Source: a virus
Virus record (IMG/VR): IMGVR_UViG_3300042184_000010
Location: 1 to 43,027 of that record
Strand: one strand, 5' to 3'
DNA length: 43,027 bases
Made by a program: the position numbers and the translations under genes. Of the stretch, positions 1 to 7,173 are shown one piece after another. A model generated the notes under the pieces. That model made no database searches. It was not told the DNA's origin and was given only the letters and a program-made list of their open reading frames with translations. The number at the start of each line of letters is the position of its first letter. Position 1 is the stretch's first letter.

Positions 1-127
1 CTGAACCCAGGCGGCAGCCCGGTGTTGAATGGCCTGGCGCCGTGAATGACCACCTTGTTACCAGGTAGTTTGTCCACTTTGTTGCCGGTCCACGCCTGGC
101 CGACGTTGGCGCGGAATATCAGCGCCT
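1..127. repeat. Terminal direct repeat, left copy (circular closure)
   Basis: These 127 bases are identical to 42901-43027. The VRR-NUC gene reads through the join without a frame break, so the molecule is circular or circularly permuted with a 42,900-bp unit. An overlap of exactly 127 is what a de Bruijn assembler run at k=127 leaves on a circular contig. It is therefore more likely an assembly overlap than a physical terminal repeat. Confidence 0.95.
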
Positions 128-179
128 TGCCCGCAAGTTCGTTGCGGATATCGTTTTGTATGCCGTGTTCTGCGCTCAT
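1..179 (-). CDS. VRR-NUC domain nuclease, N-terminal part (gene continues at 42900 across the circle)
   Basis: This is the first 59 codons and a little more of a 129-residue protein that finishes at 42690. The ATG at 179-177 overlaps the stop of the upstream secreted-protein gene in an ATGA arrangement, so translation is probably coupled. VRR-NUC proteins are PD-(D/E)XK-fold nucleases common in phages. In the joined protein I see an early Glu (E4), the Gly-Leu-Pro-Pro-Gly then Asp61 segment, Glu86-x-Lys88 and Gln98, which fit the family's active-site pattern. Standalone phage VRR-NUC proteins of about 100-150 residues are usual. The precise substrate is unknown; replication or recombination intermediates are likely. 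The break here is only where the circle was opened. Confidence 0.9.
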   Translation of the reverse strand, partial: MSAEHGIQNDIRNELAGKALIFRANVGQAWTGNKVDKLPGNKVVIHGARPFNTGLPPGF

Positions 180-463
180 TCTTCACGCTTCCTACACTCG
201 CCAAAAATAGAGCCTTTCAACATCCAGGCCGAAACGTCAGCCGGTGCGTCATAGGCCTGTTTGATGGCCCACACAGGCAGGCCGGAATAGATTTGCTTCT
301 GCCGCAGGAACTCCATTGCGACTTCCTCGGTGATACCAGCCTGGCGCCACTTCAGGGCGCCTTCGGCCAGGCTGGCTGCAGCGCTGCATTGTTCGTCGGT
401 TGGCGGCGCTGCATGGGCGGTGGTGGCGAACATCACAGCGGCGATAATCAGCAGGCGTTTCAT
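176..463 (-). CDS. Small secreted protein with Sec signal peptide, function unknown
   Basis: The product has 95 residues starting at the ATG at 463, which has GGAG 9 bases upstream. An ATG at 478 in the same frame lacks a ribosome binding site. The N-terminus is a classic signal peptide: Met-Lys-Arg, a hydrophobic core (LLIIAAVMFATT) and an Ala-His-Ala cleavage site. The mature part of about 77 residues contains two cysteines, one near its start and one near the C-terminus, that could form a disulfide in the periplasm. It lies between the ParB-like gene and the VRR-NUC gene and overlaps the latter. I do not recognise a family. An exported product in an early phage operon suggests a role at the cell envelope, but that is inference. 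Confidence 0.75.
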   Translation of the reverse strand: MKRLLIIAAVMFATTAHAAPPTDEQCSAAASLAEGALKWRQAGITEEVAMEFLRQKQIYSGLPVWAIKQAYDAPADVSAWMLKGSIFGECRKREE

Positions 464-535
464 GGTTCTTGTCTCCATTGGGATTCACGCGGAATCCCAA
501 GCTGTGACAGTGGTTTAGGGCGAAAGCAACAGGAA

Positions 536-1474
536 TTATTGGCTTTCCAGTTCCATCTGCTTGGCCTTGTCGGCTTTTTCGCGGGCCTTGGCTTCCTGGT
601 CGGCTTTGATGCGCTTCAGCTCATCAAAACACAGCTCAAGGTGCAGGACGGTTTCCACGTCCAGCGTCACGGTGCCTTCGGTGATATCGCCTTTGTGGAA
701 CGCATCCAGGGTCACGCGGTCGGTAAGGGTCAGCCTGCTGCTGAATTTTTCAACCTGCTGAACCAGGTCGTCAACGATGGAACGCGGCAGGGCCTTGGGC
801 GCCATGGTGCCTGCGGTGACCTTGGTTTTGCCCTGGGCCTTGGCCTTGTCCAGTTCGCCCGCCAGAACTTTGCCAGCGCCTTCGCCATGCTTGCGCACCG
901 TCTCGACAGCGGTAGCAGCTGCCACGGTGCCGTCAGCGACCATTTGCAGAACGTCGCTGTTCGCGCTGGAAAGCGTCAACATCTGTTCGACGTGCTGCCG
1001 CGTCTTGCCGACCTTCTGCGCGATCTTGCCAGCGTCCCAGCCGAATGCTGCCAGGCGCTTGTAACCTTCGGCCAGCTCCAGCGGTTCCAGCTTGCGGCCT
1101 TCCTGGCTGGTTATGACGCGAGCCACGCGGTCTGCGTCGTTGCCGGTGAAAGCCACCACGCTGACCCACAAGGCGCCGTCTTCATCAGCTGCAGGGTAGC
1201 CCTGGGCAATCGCCTGGCGCAGCGCACGACTACGGCGGTGACCGTCAACCAGCCACACGCCACCTTCGGCACGCGGGCGAACTTCCAGCGGTGGCAGTTG
1301 CCCGCCGTCCAGGATGAAGGCGCACAGGCCGTCGATACTTTCCTGAAGGTCTTCACCTTCGCGGCGCAGGTTAAAGCCTGGCTCTTCGTGGATATCAGAC
1401 AACAGAATTTTCATCGCGTCGGCGCGCTTGATTTCCTTGTCAGCGATCATTTGTTTAAACGATTTGGCAGTCAT
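536..1474 (-). CDS. ParB/RepB/Spo0J-like DNA-binding protein
   Basis: This is a 312-residue protein with the ParB N-terminal fold signature. An Asp-Gly-His-Arg-Arg motif lies at about residues 77-81 (the CTP/arginine patch in ParB proteins), followed by the segment SQEGRKLEPLELAEGYKRL at about 123-141. A helix-turn-helix is at about 147-166 (KIAQKVGKTRQHVEQM). The C-terminus is charged and coiled-coil-like. I start it at the ATG at 1474, preceded by GGAGAG; an ATG at 1549 is upstream in frame but would lie deep inside the preceding gene. No ParA partner is seen nearby, and the phage has an integrase, so plasmid-style partition is doubtful. Phage ParB-like proteins often act as regulators or nucleases. 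It is co-oriented and overlapping with neighbouring early genes. Confidence 0.85.
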   Translation of the reverse strand: MTAKSFKQMIADKEIKRADAMKILLSDIHEEPGFNLRREGEDLQESIDGLCAFILDGGQLPPLEVRPRAEGGVWLVDGHRRSRALRQAIAQGYPAADEDGALWVSVVAFTGNDADRVARVITSQEGRKLEPLELAEGYKRLAAFGWDAGKIAQKVGKTRQHVEQMLTLSSANSDVLQMVADGTVAAATAVETVRKHGEGAGKVLAGELDKAKAQGKTKVTAGTMAPKALPRSIVDDLVQQVEKFSSRLTLTDRVTLDAFHKGDITEGTVTLDVETVLHLELCFDELKRIKADQEAKAREKADKAKQMELESQ

Positions 1475-1712
1475 AGATTTTGTACTCTCCGTGCTTGTCG
1501 AATTTGCAACCGAGCGAGCCGCTGCGGTGCGGGAAGTGGTAGCCATCACATTGGCAGGTATGTTTCCGGTTCTTGCGTTCGTTCATCCATTTGTCAGCGG
1601 TGAAGTTTCGGGCGCCGCAGCTGCGGCACTTGGGTTGGTTCAGGTACGTTTCAGGGTGCCGCTTCAGCACCCGCCTGGTGCGGCACGTTCTGCAGCGGCA
1701 GTGGGTTTTCAC
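1455..1712 (-). CDS. Cysteine-rich zinc-binding protein, function unknown
   Basis: This 85-residue basic protein has several CxxC pairs (CRTC near residue 8, CRSC near residue 31, then CQC and a later Cys) and a GYHFPHRSGS segment, so it very probably folds around zinc. Similar small Cys-rich proteins with a His-Arg-x-Gly-Ser tail occur in many Pseudomonas-type phages from my memory of the group. It starts 4 bases inside the end of the membrane protein gene upstream (ATGA-type overlap). Its end overlaps the start of the ParB-like gene by 20 bases, so the three genes form a tightly coupled early operon. A nucleic-acid-binding role is plausible but unproven. Confidence 0.75.
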   Translation of the reverse strand: MKTHCRCRTCRTRRVLKRHPETYLNQPKCRSCGARNFTADKWMNERKNRKHTCQCDGYHFPHRSGSLGCKFDKHGEYKIYDCQIV

Positions 1713-1891
1713 AGGGAGTGAATCCAGCCATAGAAGGCGCTGACTGCGGGGTCAGAGATTTTATCGGACGCCCCAACCAGCACCAGACCAAGCACAATGC
1801 GCCAGCCTGGCGTGTCGCGAACTTTCAGGATGCTGAGAGCCGCCGAAAACACGGCAAGCCCGATTACTGCAGAAAGGATAATGAACGCCAT
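1709..1891 (-). CDS. Small membrane protein, function unknown
   Basis: The product has 60 residues with two hydrophobic stretches: residues about 2-22 (a clear membrane helix) and about 30-42. The start ATG at 1891 has GAGG seven bases upstream. It is the first gene of the 1891-to-0 early run and is preceded by two palindromic operator-like sites (1911-1922 and 1952-1969), so transcription probably begins just upstream. It overlaps the following zinc-binding gene by 4 bases. It could be a holin-like, superinfection-exclusion or host-interaction peptide. Nothing in the sequence decides between these. Confidence 0.6.
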   Translation of the reverse strand: MAFIILSAVIGLAVFSAALSILKVRDTPGWRIVLGLVLVGASDKISDPAVSAFYGWIHSL

Positions 1892-1910
1892 TTTGGTGCC
1901 TCAGTAATGG

Positions 1911-1922
1911 TTATCAGGATAA
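1911..1922. promoter_or_regulatory. Palindromic operator TTATC-AG-GATAA
   Basis: TTATCAGGATAA is a perfect inverted repeat 20 bases upstream of the 1891 gene start. The same arms with a CT centre recur at 36060-36071 upstream of the 35995 gene, with matching flanks (ATTATC..GATAA then T or C and CATT on the minus strand). A shared regulator is likely; its identity is unknown. Confidence 0.5.
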
Positions 1923-1951
1923 TAGTTTTTGCTTCAGCGCCGCCATGATCC

Positions 1952-1969
1952 AATTTACGAAAGTAACTT
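1952..1969. promoter_or_regulatory. Imperfect copy of the GATTTAC-N4-GTAAATC operator
   Basis: AATTTAC-GAAA-GTAACTT keeps the 7-4-7 layout of the perfect palindrome at 36706-36723 with mismatches in the outer and one inner position. It sits in the spacer between the helicase gene end (1993) and the 1891 gene start, where a leftward early promoter is expected. Confidence 0.45.
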
Positions 1970-1992
1970 GCTAATTCATTGTTCCTATTGAT

Positions 1993-3414
1993 TCATCGTT
2001 TGCGATAGCGGCGACTTCCAAATTCGACGTTCGCCCGACCAGCCGGATTGGCAACGCCTTGCTTGGCGAAGTAGGCCGTCAGTGCGCCCAGGTCCTTGCA
2101 GGCGTCCATTTCGCGCTTCAGCTTGGCCCTGACACTCTCCTTGGCCTTTTCATCGACGGCGCGCAGCTCGCCTTCGGCCACTTCGATTTCCTTCTGCTTG
2201 GCCTGCAGCGACTTTTCACAGTATGGGCAGCATGGCGGCAGCGGTCGGCGGATGGCATTAAAGCAGCCTTCGCAAATGACTGGCGGTGGCGGTCCATTGT
2301 CGTTGGCGCCCTTGGCCGTCTCTTCGTCACCGTCCAGTGACCATTCTCGCGGGTCATCAGGGAAGCCGTGGCGAAGCATGTTGCCAGCGTGGTCAAGAAT
2401 GATCTTGATTTTGACCAGGCCTGGCCGAAGGGCGCGCCCCCAGCGCTGCATGACCTTGACCAGCGACTGCGACGGTGAAGCGTCAATTACGCAGTCAACC
2501 GTCACGTCAGTTTCGGCAATGGCCGACAGGTCGAACCCTTCGCTGAACAGGTCCACGTTAAACAGAACGTCAAGGTCACCATGGGCAAATTCCATGATGA
2601 TGCGCTTTCGCTCTGCCTTGTCGGTGGTGCCGTCCAGGTGTTCGGCCTTGATGCCTGCAACCCTGAACGATTCAGCCAAGTGCTGGCTGTGCGCGACGTT
2701 GACCGCGAAGCCGATGGTCTTCAGGCCGTTGGCGTACTTTTTCCAGTGCTTAATGATGTTGCCGGTCAGCTTCGGCTTATCCATGCGCTCTGCAGCGTCG
2801 GCCTTCTTGAAGTCGCCCATCATTTTGCGAACGCCCTTCATGTCGGGCACGTCTGGAATGAAGGCCTGATACTGCGCCAGGCTGCCTTCTGCGATCAGCT
2901 CTGCCACCTGCGGGCCTAGAACCATTTCGTCGCAGTGCAGCCGTATTGGCTTGCCGTCCAGGCGTTTTGGCGTGGCCGACAACAGAATGACGTAGCAGCC
3001 CTGGGAAACCAGCCAGTCAATGACGACCGCCCAGCCTGCAGCGGCGCAGTGGTGCCCTTCGTCAATCAGGGCAATTTTTGGCGCAACCAGCGTAGCCAGG
3101 CGGTTTTTTAACGTGTCAATACTGCAAATCTGGACCAACGTTTTAAGGTTAATCTGGCGTCCAGCTGCAATGAATGAATGGGTGATGCCGTACTTTGCAA
3201 AGGTCTTGCTGGTTCCGTCTACCAGCTCAGCACGGTGACAGATGAACCAGACACCCTGGCCCTTTGCTGCAGTCTCGCCAGTCATGAAAGTGGCCAAGGC
3301 GGTCTTTCCGAAGCCGGTAGGCGCTTGAAGCAGGACGCGACGAACCCGGCGTAAGGACTGGCGGCACTGTTCAATCATCGTCGCCTGCCTGGGCCTGAGA
3401 ACGATAGTAGACAA
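1993..3414 (-). CDS. Superfamily II DEAD/DEAH helicase with C-terminal zinc ribbon
   Basis: This is a 473-residue ATP-dependent helicase. Motif I is APTGFGKT at 31-38, motif II DEGHH at 118-122, motif III SATP at 146-149, and motif VI QRWGRALRPG at 323-332, in the correct order for an SF2 enzyme of the SSL2/UvsW type. After the helicase core there is a linker containing Asn-Asp-Asn, then a cysteine cluster near 385-407 (CEGC and CCPYC) that should bind zinc, and a basic tail. Such phage helicases remodel replication or recombination forks. It is the first gene of its leftward unit. The divergent regulator gene starts 132 bases away, so the two share a control region. Confidence 0.92.
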   Translation of the reverse strand: MSTIVLRPRQATMIEQCRQSLRRVRRVLLQAPTGFGKTALATFMTGETAAKGQGVWFICHRAELVDGTSKTFAKYGITHSFIAAGRQINLKTLVQICSIDTLKNRLATLVAPKIALIDEGHHCAAAGWAVVIDWLVSQGCYVILLSATPKRLDGKPIRLHCDEMVLGPQVAELIAEGSLAQYQAFIPDVPDMKGVRKMMGDFKKADAAERMDKPKLTGNIIKHWKKYANGLKTIGFAVNVAHSQHLAESFRVAGIKAEHLDGTTDKAERKRIIMEFAHGDLDVLFNVDLFSEGFDLSAIAETDVTVDCVIDASPSQSLVKVMQRWGRALRPGLVKIKIILDHAGNMLRHGFPDDPREWSLDGDEETAKGANDNGPPPPVICEGCFNAIRRPLPPCCPYCEKSLQAKQKEIEVAEGELRAVDEKAKESVRAKLKREMDACKDLGALTAYFAKQGVANPAGRANVEFGSRRYRKR

Positions 3415-3546
3415 TTGTAGGTACTCGTAAATAATCAGAGGTCATTTATAGTAACGCAAGGTCACCGCATAAGTAAATCAGGCCCGACAGTGGCACGCGG
3501 TTACTACGCTGGCAAGCATGAATATTTTGGAATGGGAGGAAGGAAC
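3415..3546. promoter_or_regulatory. Divergent control region between helicase and winged-helix regulator
   Basis: The leftward helicase gene and the rightward regulator gene diverge here. The spacer is AT-rich, holds the half-site GTAAATC at 3473-3479 (half of the operator seen at 36706) and the inverted pair GTAAAT (3427-3432) and ATTTAT (3444-3449). I cannot assign -35/-10 boxes with confidence. Confidence 0.4.
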
Positions 3547-3948
3547 ATGCCAGGACGGATGAAATTTGCTAGGCAGCGAGCCGAGATTACGAAGCTGGTC
3601 GTATGGATGGTTCGCCATATCTGCATACAGTACCTGGACGATGAACGCTTTGGGGCGTCCAGCTGTGACGTGGTGTTGTGCTGCGCCATAATAGTTGGTC
3701 AAGCCGAAGGCAGGCCTATGACGCCAGGGAAGCTGGCCGACTATATCGGCATGCCAAGGTCTACAGTTATCAGGCGCCTTGACGTTCTAACGAAACGTGG
3801 ACTTACCGAAGTGGTCGATGGAAAGGCGATGTTGACTGCCGAAAAACTCAACCGGCCTGCCTTCAAGGCGTCGATTGATGATGCCGCCAAGAGAATCCAC
3901 AGCGCATCTGCGAGATTGTCCAAAATGGACAGTAGCCCCATTGCTTGA
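3547..3948 (+). CDS. Winged-helix (MarR-like) transcriptional regulator
   Basis: The product has 133 residues from the ATG at 3547, chosen because GGAGG with further A/G bases lies seven bases upstream. The earlier in-frame ATG at 3490 has no ribosome binding site. Residues about 55-95 read as a winged helix: a first helix, then 'MTPGKLADYIGMPRSTVIRR' as the helix-turn-helix, followed by 'LTKRGLTEV' and a short beta-wing. It is the first rightward gene, divergent from the helicase, in the position where a phage repressor or early regulator often sits. No classical CI-type repressor with a peptidase domain is present anywhere in the genome, so this is one candidate for the lysogeny regulator. 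That role is inferred from position only. Confidence 0.75.
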   Translation: MPGRMKFARQRAEITKLVVWMVRHICIQYLDDERFGASSCDVVLCCAIIVGQAEGRPMTPGKLADYIGMPRSTVIRRLDVLTKRGLTEVVDGKAMLTAEKLNRPAFKASIDDAAKRIHSASARLSKMDSSPIA

Positions 3949-4116
3949 GTCGTGATTGTCGGCCTACTTACGTAGACGTTAATTCGGCTTAACGAAGTGT
4001 TGCGCAAATGCAACCAAGTACATTAAACTTCACGGCAGGTCATCGTAGATAAGTAATACTAATGATGGCTTGACGCAATACATGCGCGCTCACTCACCAA
4101 TACAGGCAGAATTTCC

Positions 4117-5259
4117 ATGAAACCCGGCATTTATGAAGGTATTTCTAACAGCGATTACCACGGCGGCGAAGGCATCTCGAAATCAGGCCTTGACCTGGTT
4201 GGCCGCAGTCCGCTGCACTTCAAGGCTGTTCGTGACGCGGCGAACGACAACGAACCGACGCCAGCCCAGGCAATCGGCACCGCTGCACACGCCATCATCC
4301 TGGAACCTAAAGAGTTCGCGAAGGACTACTGCCTGGGCCTTCGCCCGCAGGACGTGCCAGACGCTGTCATGGGTCGTGACCCACTTGTGGCCATGGTCGA
4401 AAAGCTGAATGAAGGGCGCCAGCCGAAGCTGGCAACTGGTGGTAGCAAGGCCGAAGTTGTCGAACGCATCCTGGCCAACCAGCCGGTTGAAACCTGGACA
4501 CCAGACCAGCTGGACGCCTTGAAGGGCGCCGACCTGAAGGAAATCATCAATCAGCTGAACACGTCTCGCACCGGCCTGCTGTCAACCAGCGGCAGCATTC
4601 CAGAACTGGCCGAGCTGCTTCGCGCCAACGGAATGCCGGTGAAGCTATGGTCTGAAGTGCAGGCCGAATGGCTGCAGAACAACGGTCACCGCCAGGTATT
4701 GAGCCAGGAACAGTTCGACCAGCTGCGTGGCATGCGTGAAGCGGTGATGGCGCACCCGGCTGCGCGGTTCTTCTTAACCAAGGCCAAGAACGTCGTTGTT
4801 GACCTGAAAACCACCGATGATGCCAGCCTTGAGGGCTTCAGCAAGTCGATTGCGAACTGGGGTTACGACGTACAGCACCCGTATTATCTGGACGGCCTGC
4901 GCCTGGCGCTGGAACAAAGCGACAGCCTGCCACCAGCGGAAGGGCGAGCCGAACTGTCGGCCTACTGGCATGACCCTGTGACCGGCGTTCTGTGCCGCTG
5001 CCGTCCTGACTACTGGCAGGGCAGCCCTGACCACTTCATTTTCATTGCGGTTGAAAAGAAAGCTCCTTACGCGGTCGGCGTGTACGTGCTCGACGCTGAT
5101 AGCGTGACTTCTGGCCGTGCCCAGTACCGTGCCAACCTCGACAAATACGCGCACTGCGTGGCGAACGATAACTGGCCTGGCTACGGCGACAAGGTCCAGA
5201 CCATCAGTGTTCCGGCATGGCACCTGCGCAAGAACGAACACCTGGTTGCAGGCCAGTAA
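4117..5259 (+). CDS. RecE-like exodeoxyribonuclease VIII (PDDEXK), with rearranged catalytic core
   Basis: This 380-residue protein belongs to the phage exonuclease VIII/RecE-like family (PDDEXK-like, DUF3799 type), which degrades one strand of duplex ends for annealing-type recombination. The N-terminal half (residues 1-215) and the C-terminal end ('FIFIAVEKK', 'VPAWHL') read as normal family members. In relatives as I recall them, and in E. coli RecE (His652, Asp748, Asp759, Lys761), the Arg-Pro-Asp motif comes about 11 residues before the Asp-x-Lys motif. Here Asp229-Leu-Lys231 precedes Arg-Pro-Asp298 by 67 residues. Exchanging residues about 223-273 with about 274-301 restores the usual order with clean joints. 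The reading frame is intact. It heads a recombination cassette with the Sak4-like ATPase and SSB. Activity is uncertain because of the rearrangement. Confidence 0.88.
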   Translation: MKPGIYEGISNSDYHGGEGISKSGLDLVGRSPLHFKAVRDAANDNEPTPAQAIGTAAHAIILEPKEFAKDYCLGLRPQDVPDAVMGRDPLVAMVEKLNEGRQPKLATGGSKAEVVERILANQPVETWTPDQLDALKGADLKEIINQLNTSRTGLLSTSGSIPELAELLRANGMPVKLWSEVQAEWLQNNGHRQVLSQEQFDQLRGMREAVMAHPAARFFLTKAKNVVVDLKTTDDASLEGFSKSIANWGYDVQHPYYLDGLRLALEQSDSLPPAEGRAELSAYWHDPVTGVLCRCRPDYWQGSPDHFIFIAVEKKAPYAVGVYVLDADSVTSGRAQYRANLDKYAHCVANDNWPGYGDKVQTISVPAWHLRKNEHLVAGQ

Positions 5260-5289
5260 TCTAATCCCACAAAACGAGATTTCAAAAAA

Positions 5290-6285
5290 ATGGCAGTTAT
5301 CAATATTCGCAAGGCCACCCGTAACGCGGCGCGCCTGGTGTTCGGTTTCGCAGGTCTGTCTGGTGGTGGTAAAACCCGCACCGCGCTGGAATTCGCTTAT
5401 GGCCTGGCTGGCTACGACTTGTCGAAAGTTGGCATGATCGATGCCGAGAACAAGCGCGGCAGCCTGTATGCCGATATCTTCGAAAACCACCCGACACACC
5501 CGACCAACGACCAGTTTCTGATTGGCGACCTTGAGCCACCGTTCAGCCCTGACCGGTACATTCAAGCCATCAAGGAATTCGCCGCAGCTGGCGTGGAAGT
5601 CCTGGTGATCGACAGCGCAACCCACGAATGGGAAGGCACAGGCGGCTGTGAAGAAATCGCCACCACGAACAAGCTGGGCGGTCGCGACAACTGGGGCTTG
5701 GCCAAGCAACAGCACAAGCGCTTTATGAACGCCTGCCTGCAGTCTGACATGCATATCATTATGTGTTTCCGTGCCCGCGAAAAGGTTCGCTATGACAAGG
5801 ACGCGCAGAACAAACAGGTCGTCGTTCCACTTGGCATTCAGCCAGTGACTGAAAAGAACGTCATGTTTGAAATGACTGCCAGCCTGATGTTCTTCGACAG
5901 CGGCAAGTTCCGCGAACCGCTAAAGTGCCCTGAAGCGCTGATACCGATGATTGCTCACGACCGCGAGTATTTGAGTGCAGCCGATGGCTACTCGGTGCGC
6001 GAGTGGGTCGAAGGTGGCGCCAAGGTGAACCGCGAAGTCGAAGCCGAGCGCGCCAAGCTGCTGGCCATCACAGAGCAAGGCATGGATGCGCTGGCAAAGG
6101 CATGGGGCGCCCTGTCGGCCAAGATGAAAAAGGCACTCAGCCCGGACGGCAAGGGATGCCCTGACGACCTGAAACAATCCGCCATCGCATACGACAAACT
6201 GCGTCAGCAGCCAGTCGATGAAAACGTGGACGACCTGAACGCACAAATCATGGCCGAGCACGGCCAAGCAACAGCAGCACAATAA
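5290..6285 (+). CDS. Sak4-like RecA-fold ATPase (single-strand annealing / recombination)
   Basis: This is a 331-residue AAA/RecA-type ATPase. Walker A is GLSGGGKT at 22-29, Walker B is LVIDS at 105-109, and a conserved Thr-His-Glu-Trp follows at 111-114. The fold and length match the phage nucleotide-binding proteins grouped with Sak4, RecA-like annealing factors that often sit next to SSB. The C-terminal 80 residues are charged and helical. It lies 30 bases after the exonuclease and upstream of ssb on the same strand. The cassette is therefore nuclease, annealing ATPase, SSB, as in Red-type systems but with a RecA-fold protein instead of RecT or Red-beta. Another AAA function in replication cannot be excluded. 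Confidence 0.8.
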   Translation: MAVINIRKATRNAARLVFGFAGLSGGGKTRTALEFAYGLAGYDLSKVGMIDAENKRGSLYADIFENHPTHPTNDQFLIGDLEPPFSPDRYIQAIKEFAAAGVEVLVIDSATHEWEGTGGCEEIATTNKLGGRDNWGLAKQQHKRFMNACLQSDMHIIMCFRAREKVRYDKDAQNKQVVVPLGIQPVTEKNVMFEMTASLMFFDSGKFREPLKCPEALIPMIAHDREYLSAADGYSVREWVEGGAKVNREVEAERAKLLAITEQGMDALAKAWGALSAKMKKALSPDGKGCPDDLKQSAIAYDKLRQQPVDENVDDLNAQIMAEHGQATAAQ

Positions 6286-6297
6286 GGATTATCGAAA

Positions 6298-6525
6298 ATG
6301 GCACAGACTGCCGAATATCTATCGCCCGCCCAGCTCGCATTGCGCTGGGATGGCGCCGTAACAACCGGCACGCTCGCCAACTGGCGCAGCAAGGGCCTTG
6401 GTCCTGCCTATAGCAAGTTTGGCAGTCGCGTGCGCTACCCAGTCGCCAAGGTAATCGCATGGGAAGAAAAGAACCTGCGCGGCGATAACGACAACGAACG
6501 CAAGACTGAGGCAATCGCCAAATGA
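6298..6525 (+). CDS. Small helix-turn-helix protein (excisionase/AlpA-like)
   Basis: The product has 75 residues. The first 60 form a MerR/AlpA-type helix-turn-helix: 'YLSPAQLALRW' as the first helices, then 'VTTGTLANWRSKGLGPAYSK' and a short beta-hairpin with 'VRYPVAKVIAWEE', the pattern of HTH_17 and excisionase proteins. The tail is charged and includes Asp-Asn-Asp-Asn. It sits inside the recombination cassette, 12 bases after the Sak4-like gene, and its stop overlaps the next start (ATGA). It could be the recombination directionality factor for the integrase or a local regulator. The sequence does not settle which. Confidence 0.7.
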   Translation: MAQTAEYLSPAQLALRWDGAVTTGTLANWRSKGLGPAYSKFGSRVRYPVAKVIAWEEKNLRGDNDNERKTEAIAK

Positions 6526-6917
6526 ATATTCAACCGGGTTATGAATCCCTGGCCGGTGTGCTCCAGCGCGCACTTGACCAGGCGCAAACGGGCAAAGGTG
6601 CCGAGCGCCACGCCAACAGCCTGCCGTTTCACAAGCAGCCGATGCAGACCATTGCAGGTCAGGTCGGCGTGGGGTTCCTTACTGGCCAGGCCATCAAGAA
6701 AACCCAGGAAGGCCAGACGTTACCAGCGGGCCGCGACGTGGCAGAGCTGCTGGGCGCAATCAACTACTTGGCTGGCGCCGTCATATTTCTGGAAGGTCAG
6801 CGGGTGCCAGTGGCTGACAACGACAACCACCCAGGCTGCGGTGACAGTCACGGATGTCGAACGCCTTCGCTGTGTACCGGTGAAGGACTTTGCAGGGCGG
6901 TGGCTCATCGTGGCTGA
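6522..6917 (+). CDS. Conserved phage protein, function unknown
   Basis: The product has 131 residues and starts by ATGA overlap with the preceding helix-turn-helix gene. The central part (about residues 28-95) has the look of a conserved phage family: 'ERHANSLPFHKQPMQ', a Gly-rich 'VGVGFLTGQAIKK', and 'VAELLGAINYLAGAVIFLEG', an alternation suggesting an all-helical domain. It loosely resembles the small helical domain annotated in some phages as dATP/dGTP diphosphohydrolase N-terminal or MazG-like, but key metal-binding glutamates are not evident, so I do not assign that. The last 30 residues are Cys/His-containing and look unstructured. It overlaps the next gene, which begins at a GTG eight bases before this stop. 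Confidence 0.65.
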   Translation: MNIQPGYESLAGVLQRALDQAQTGKGAERHANSLPFHKQPMQTIAGQVGVGFLTGQAIKKTQEGQTLPAGRDVAELLGAINYLAGAVIFLEGQRVPVADNDNHPGCGDSHGCRTPSLCTGEGLCRAVAHRG

Positions 6918-7125
6918 CTTCTTCGACCAAGCCAGTGACCGCGAAATGGCCGACCGCGATCTGGCAATTAAAAACAGGCTGGCCAACCCGGTGAAGTGCA
7001 ACATTCTAGCGAAGGGCTTCTGCCTGTATTGCGGCGACGACTTCGAACACAACAGCCAGAAGCTTTACTGCGATGGCATCTGCGCTGACAGGCACGCAAA
7101 CCGCCTGAAGTCAGAACGCAAATAA
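6910..7125 (+). CDS. Small zinc-ribbon protein, DksA/TraR-like, GTG start
   Basis: The product has 71 residues. I start it at the GTG at 6910 because the N-terminus then reads Ala-Asp-Phe-Phe-Asp-Gln-Ala-Ser-Asp, the usual opening of phage TraR/DksA-like proteins, with AGGGCGG upstream. Residues about 36-58 hold CLYC and a later Cys (CDGICADRH), consistent with one zinc site. TraR/DksA proteins bind the RNA polymerase secondary channel; with this size and a slightly altered Cys spacing the function here is tentative. It overlaps the previous gene by 8 bases and precedes ssb by 48 bases. Confidence 0.65.
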   Translation: MADFFDQASDREMADRDLAIKNRLANPVKCNILAKGFCLYCGDDFEHNSQKLYCDGICADRHANRLKSERK

Positions 7126-7173
7126 CTTGCAGCGGCTGGCATAGCTGGCCGCAACCCTTGAGGAATCACCATC

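Noticed and set aside
3490-3546. Earlier start for the winged-helix regulator
   Set aside because: The ATG at 3490 has no Shine-Dalgarno; the ATG at 3547 has GGAGG at ideal spacing.
6541-7125. 194-codon frame covering the zinc-ribbon gene with a longer N-terminus
   Set aside because: The first 120 codons are a shadow of the 6522-6917 gene; the family-like N-terminus begins at the GTG at 6910.
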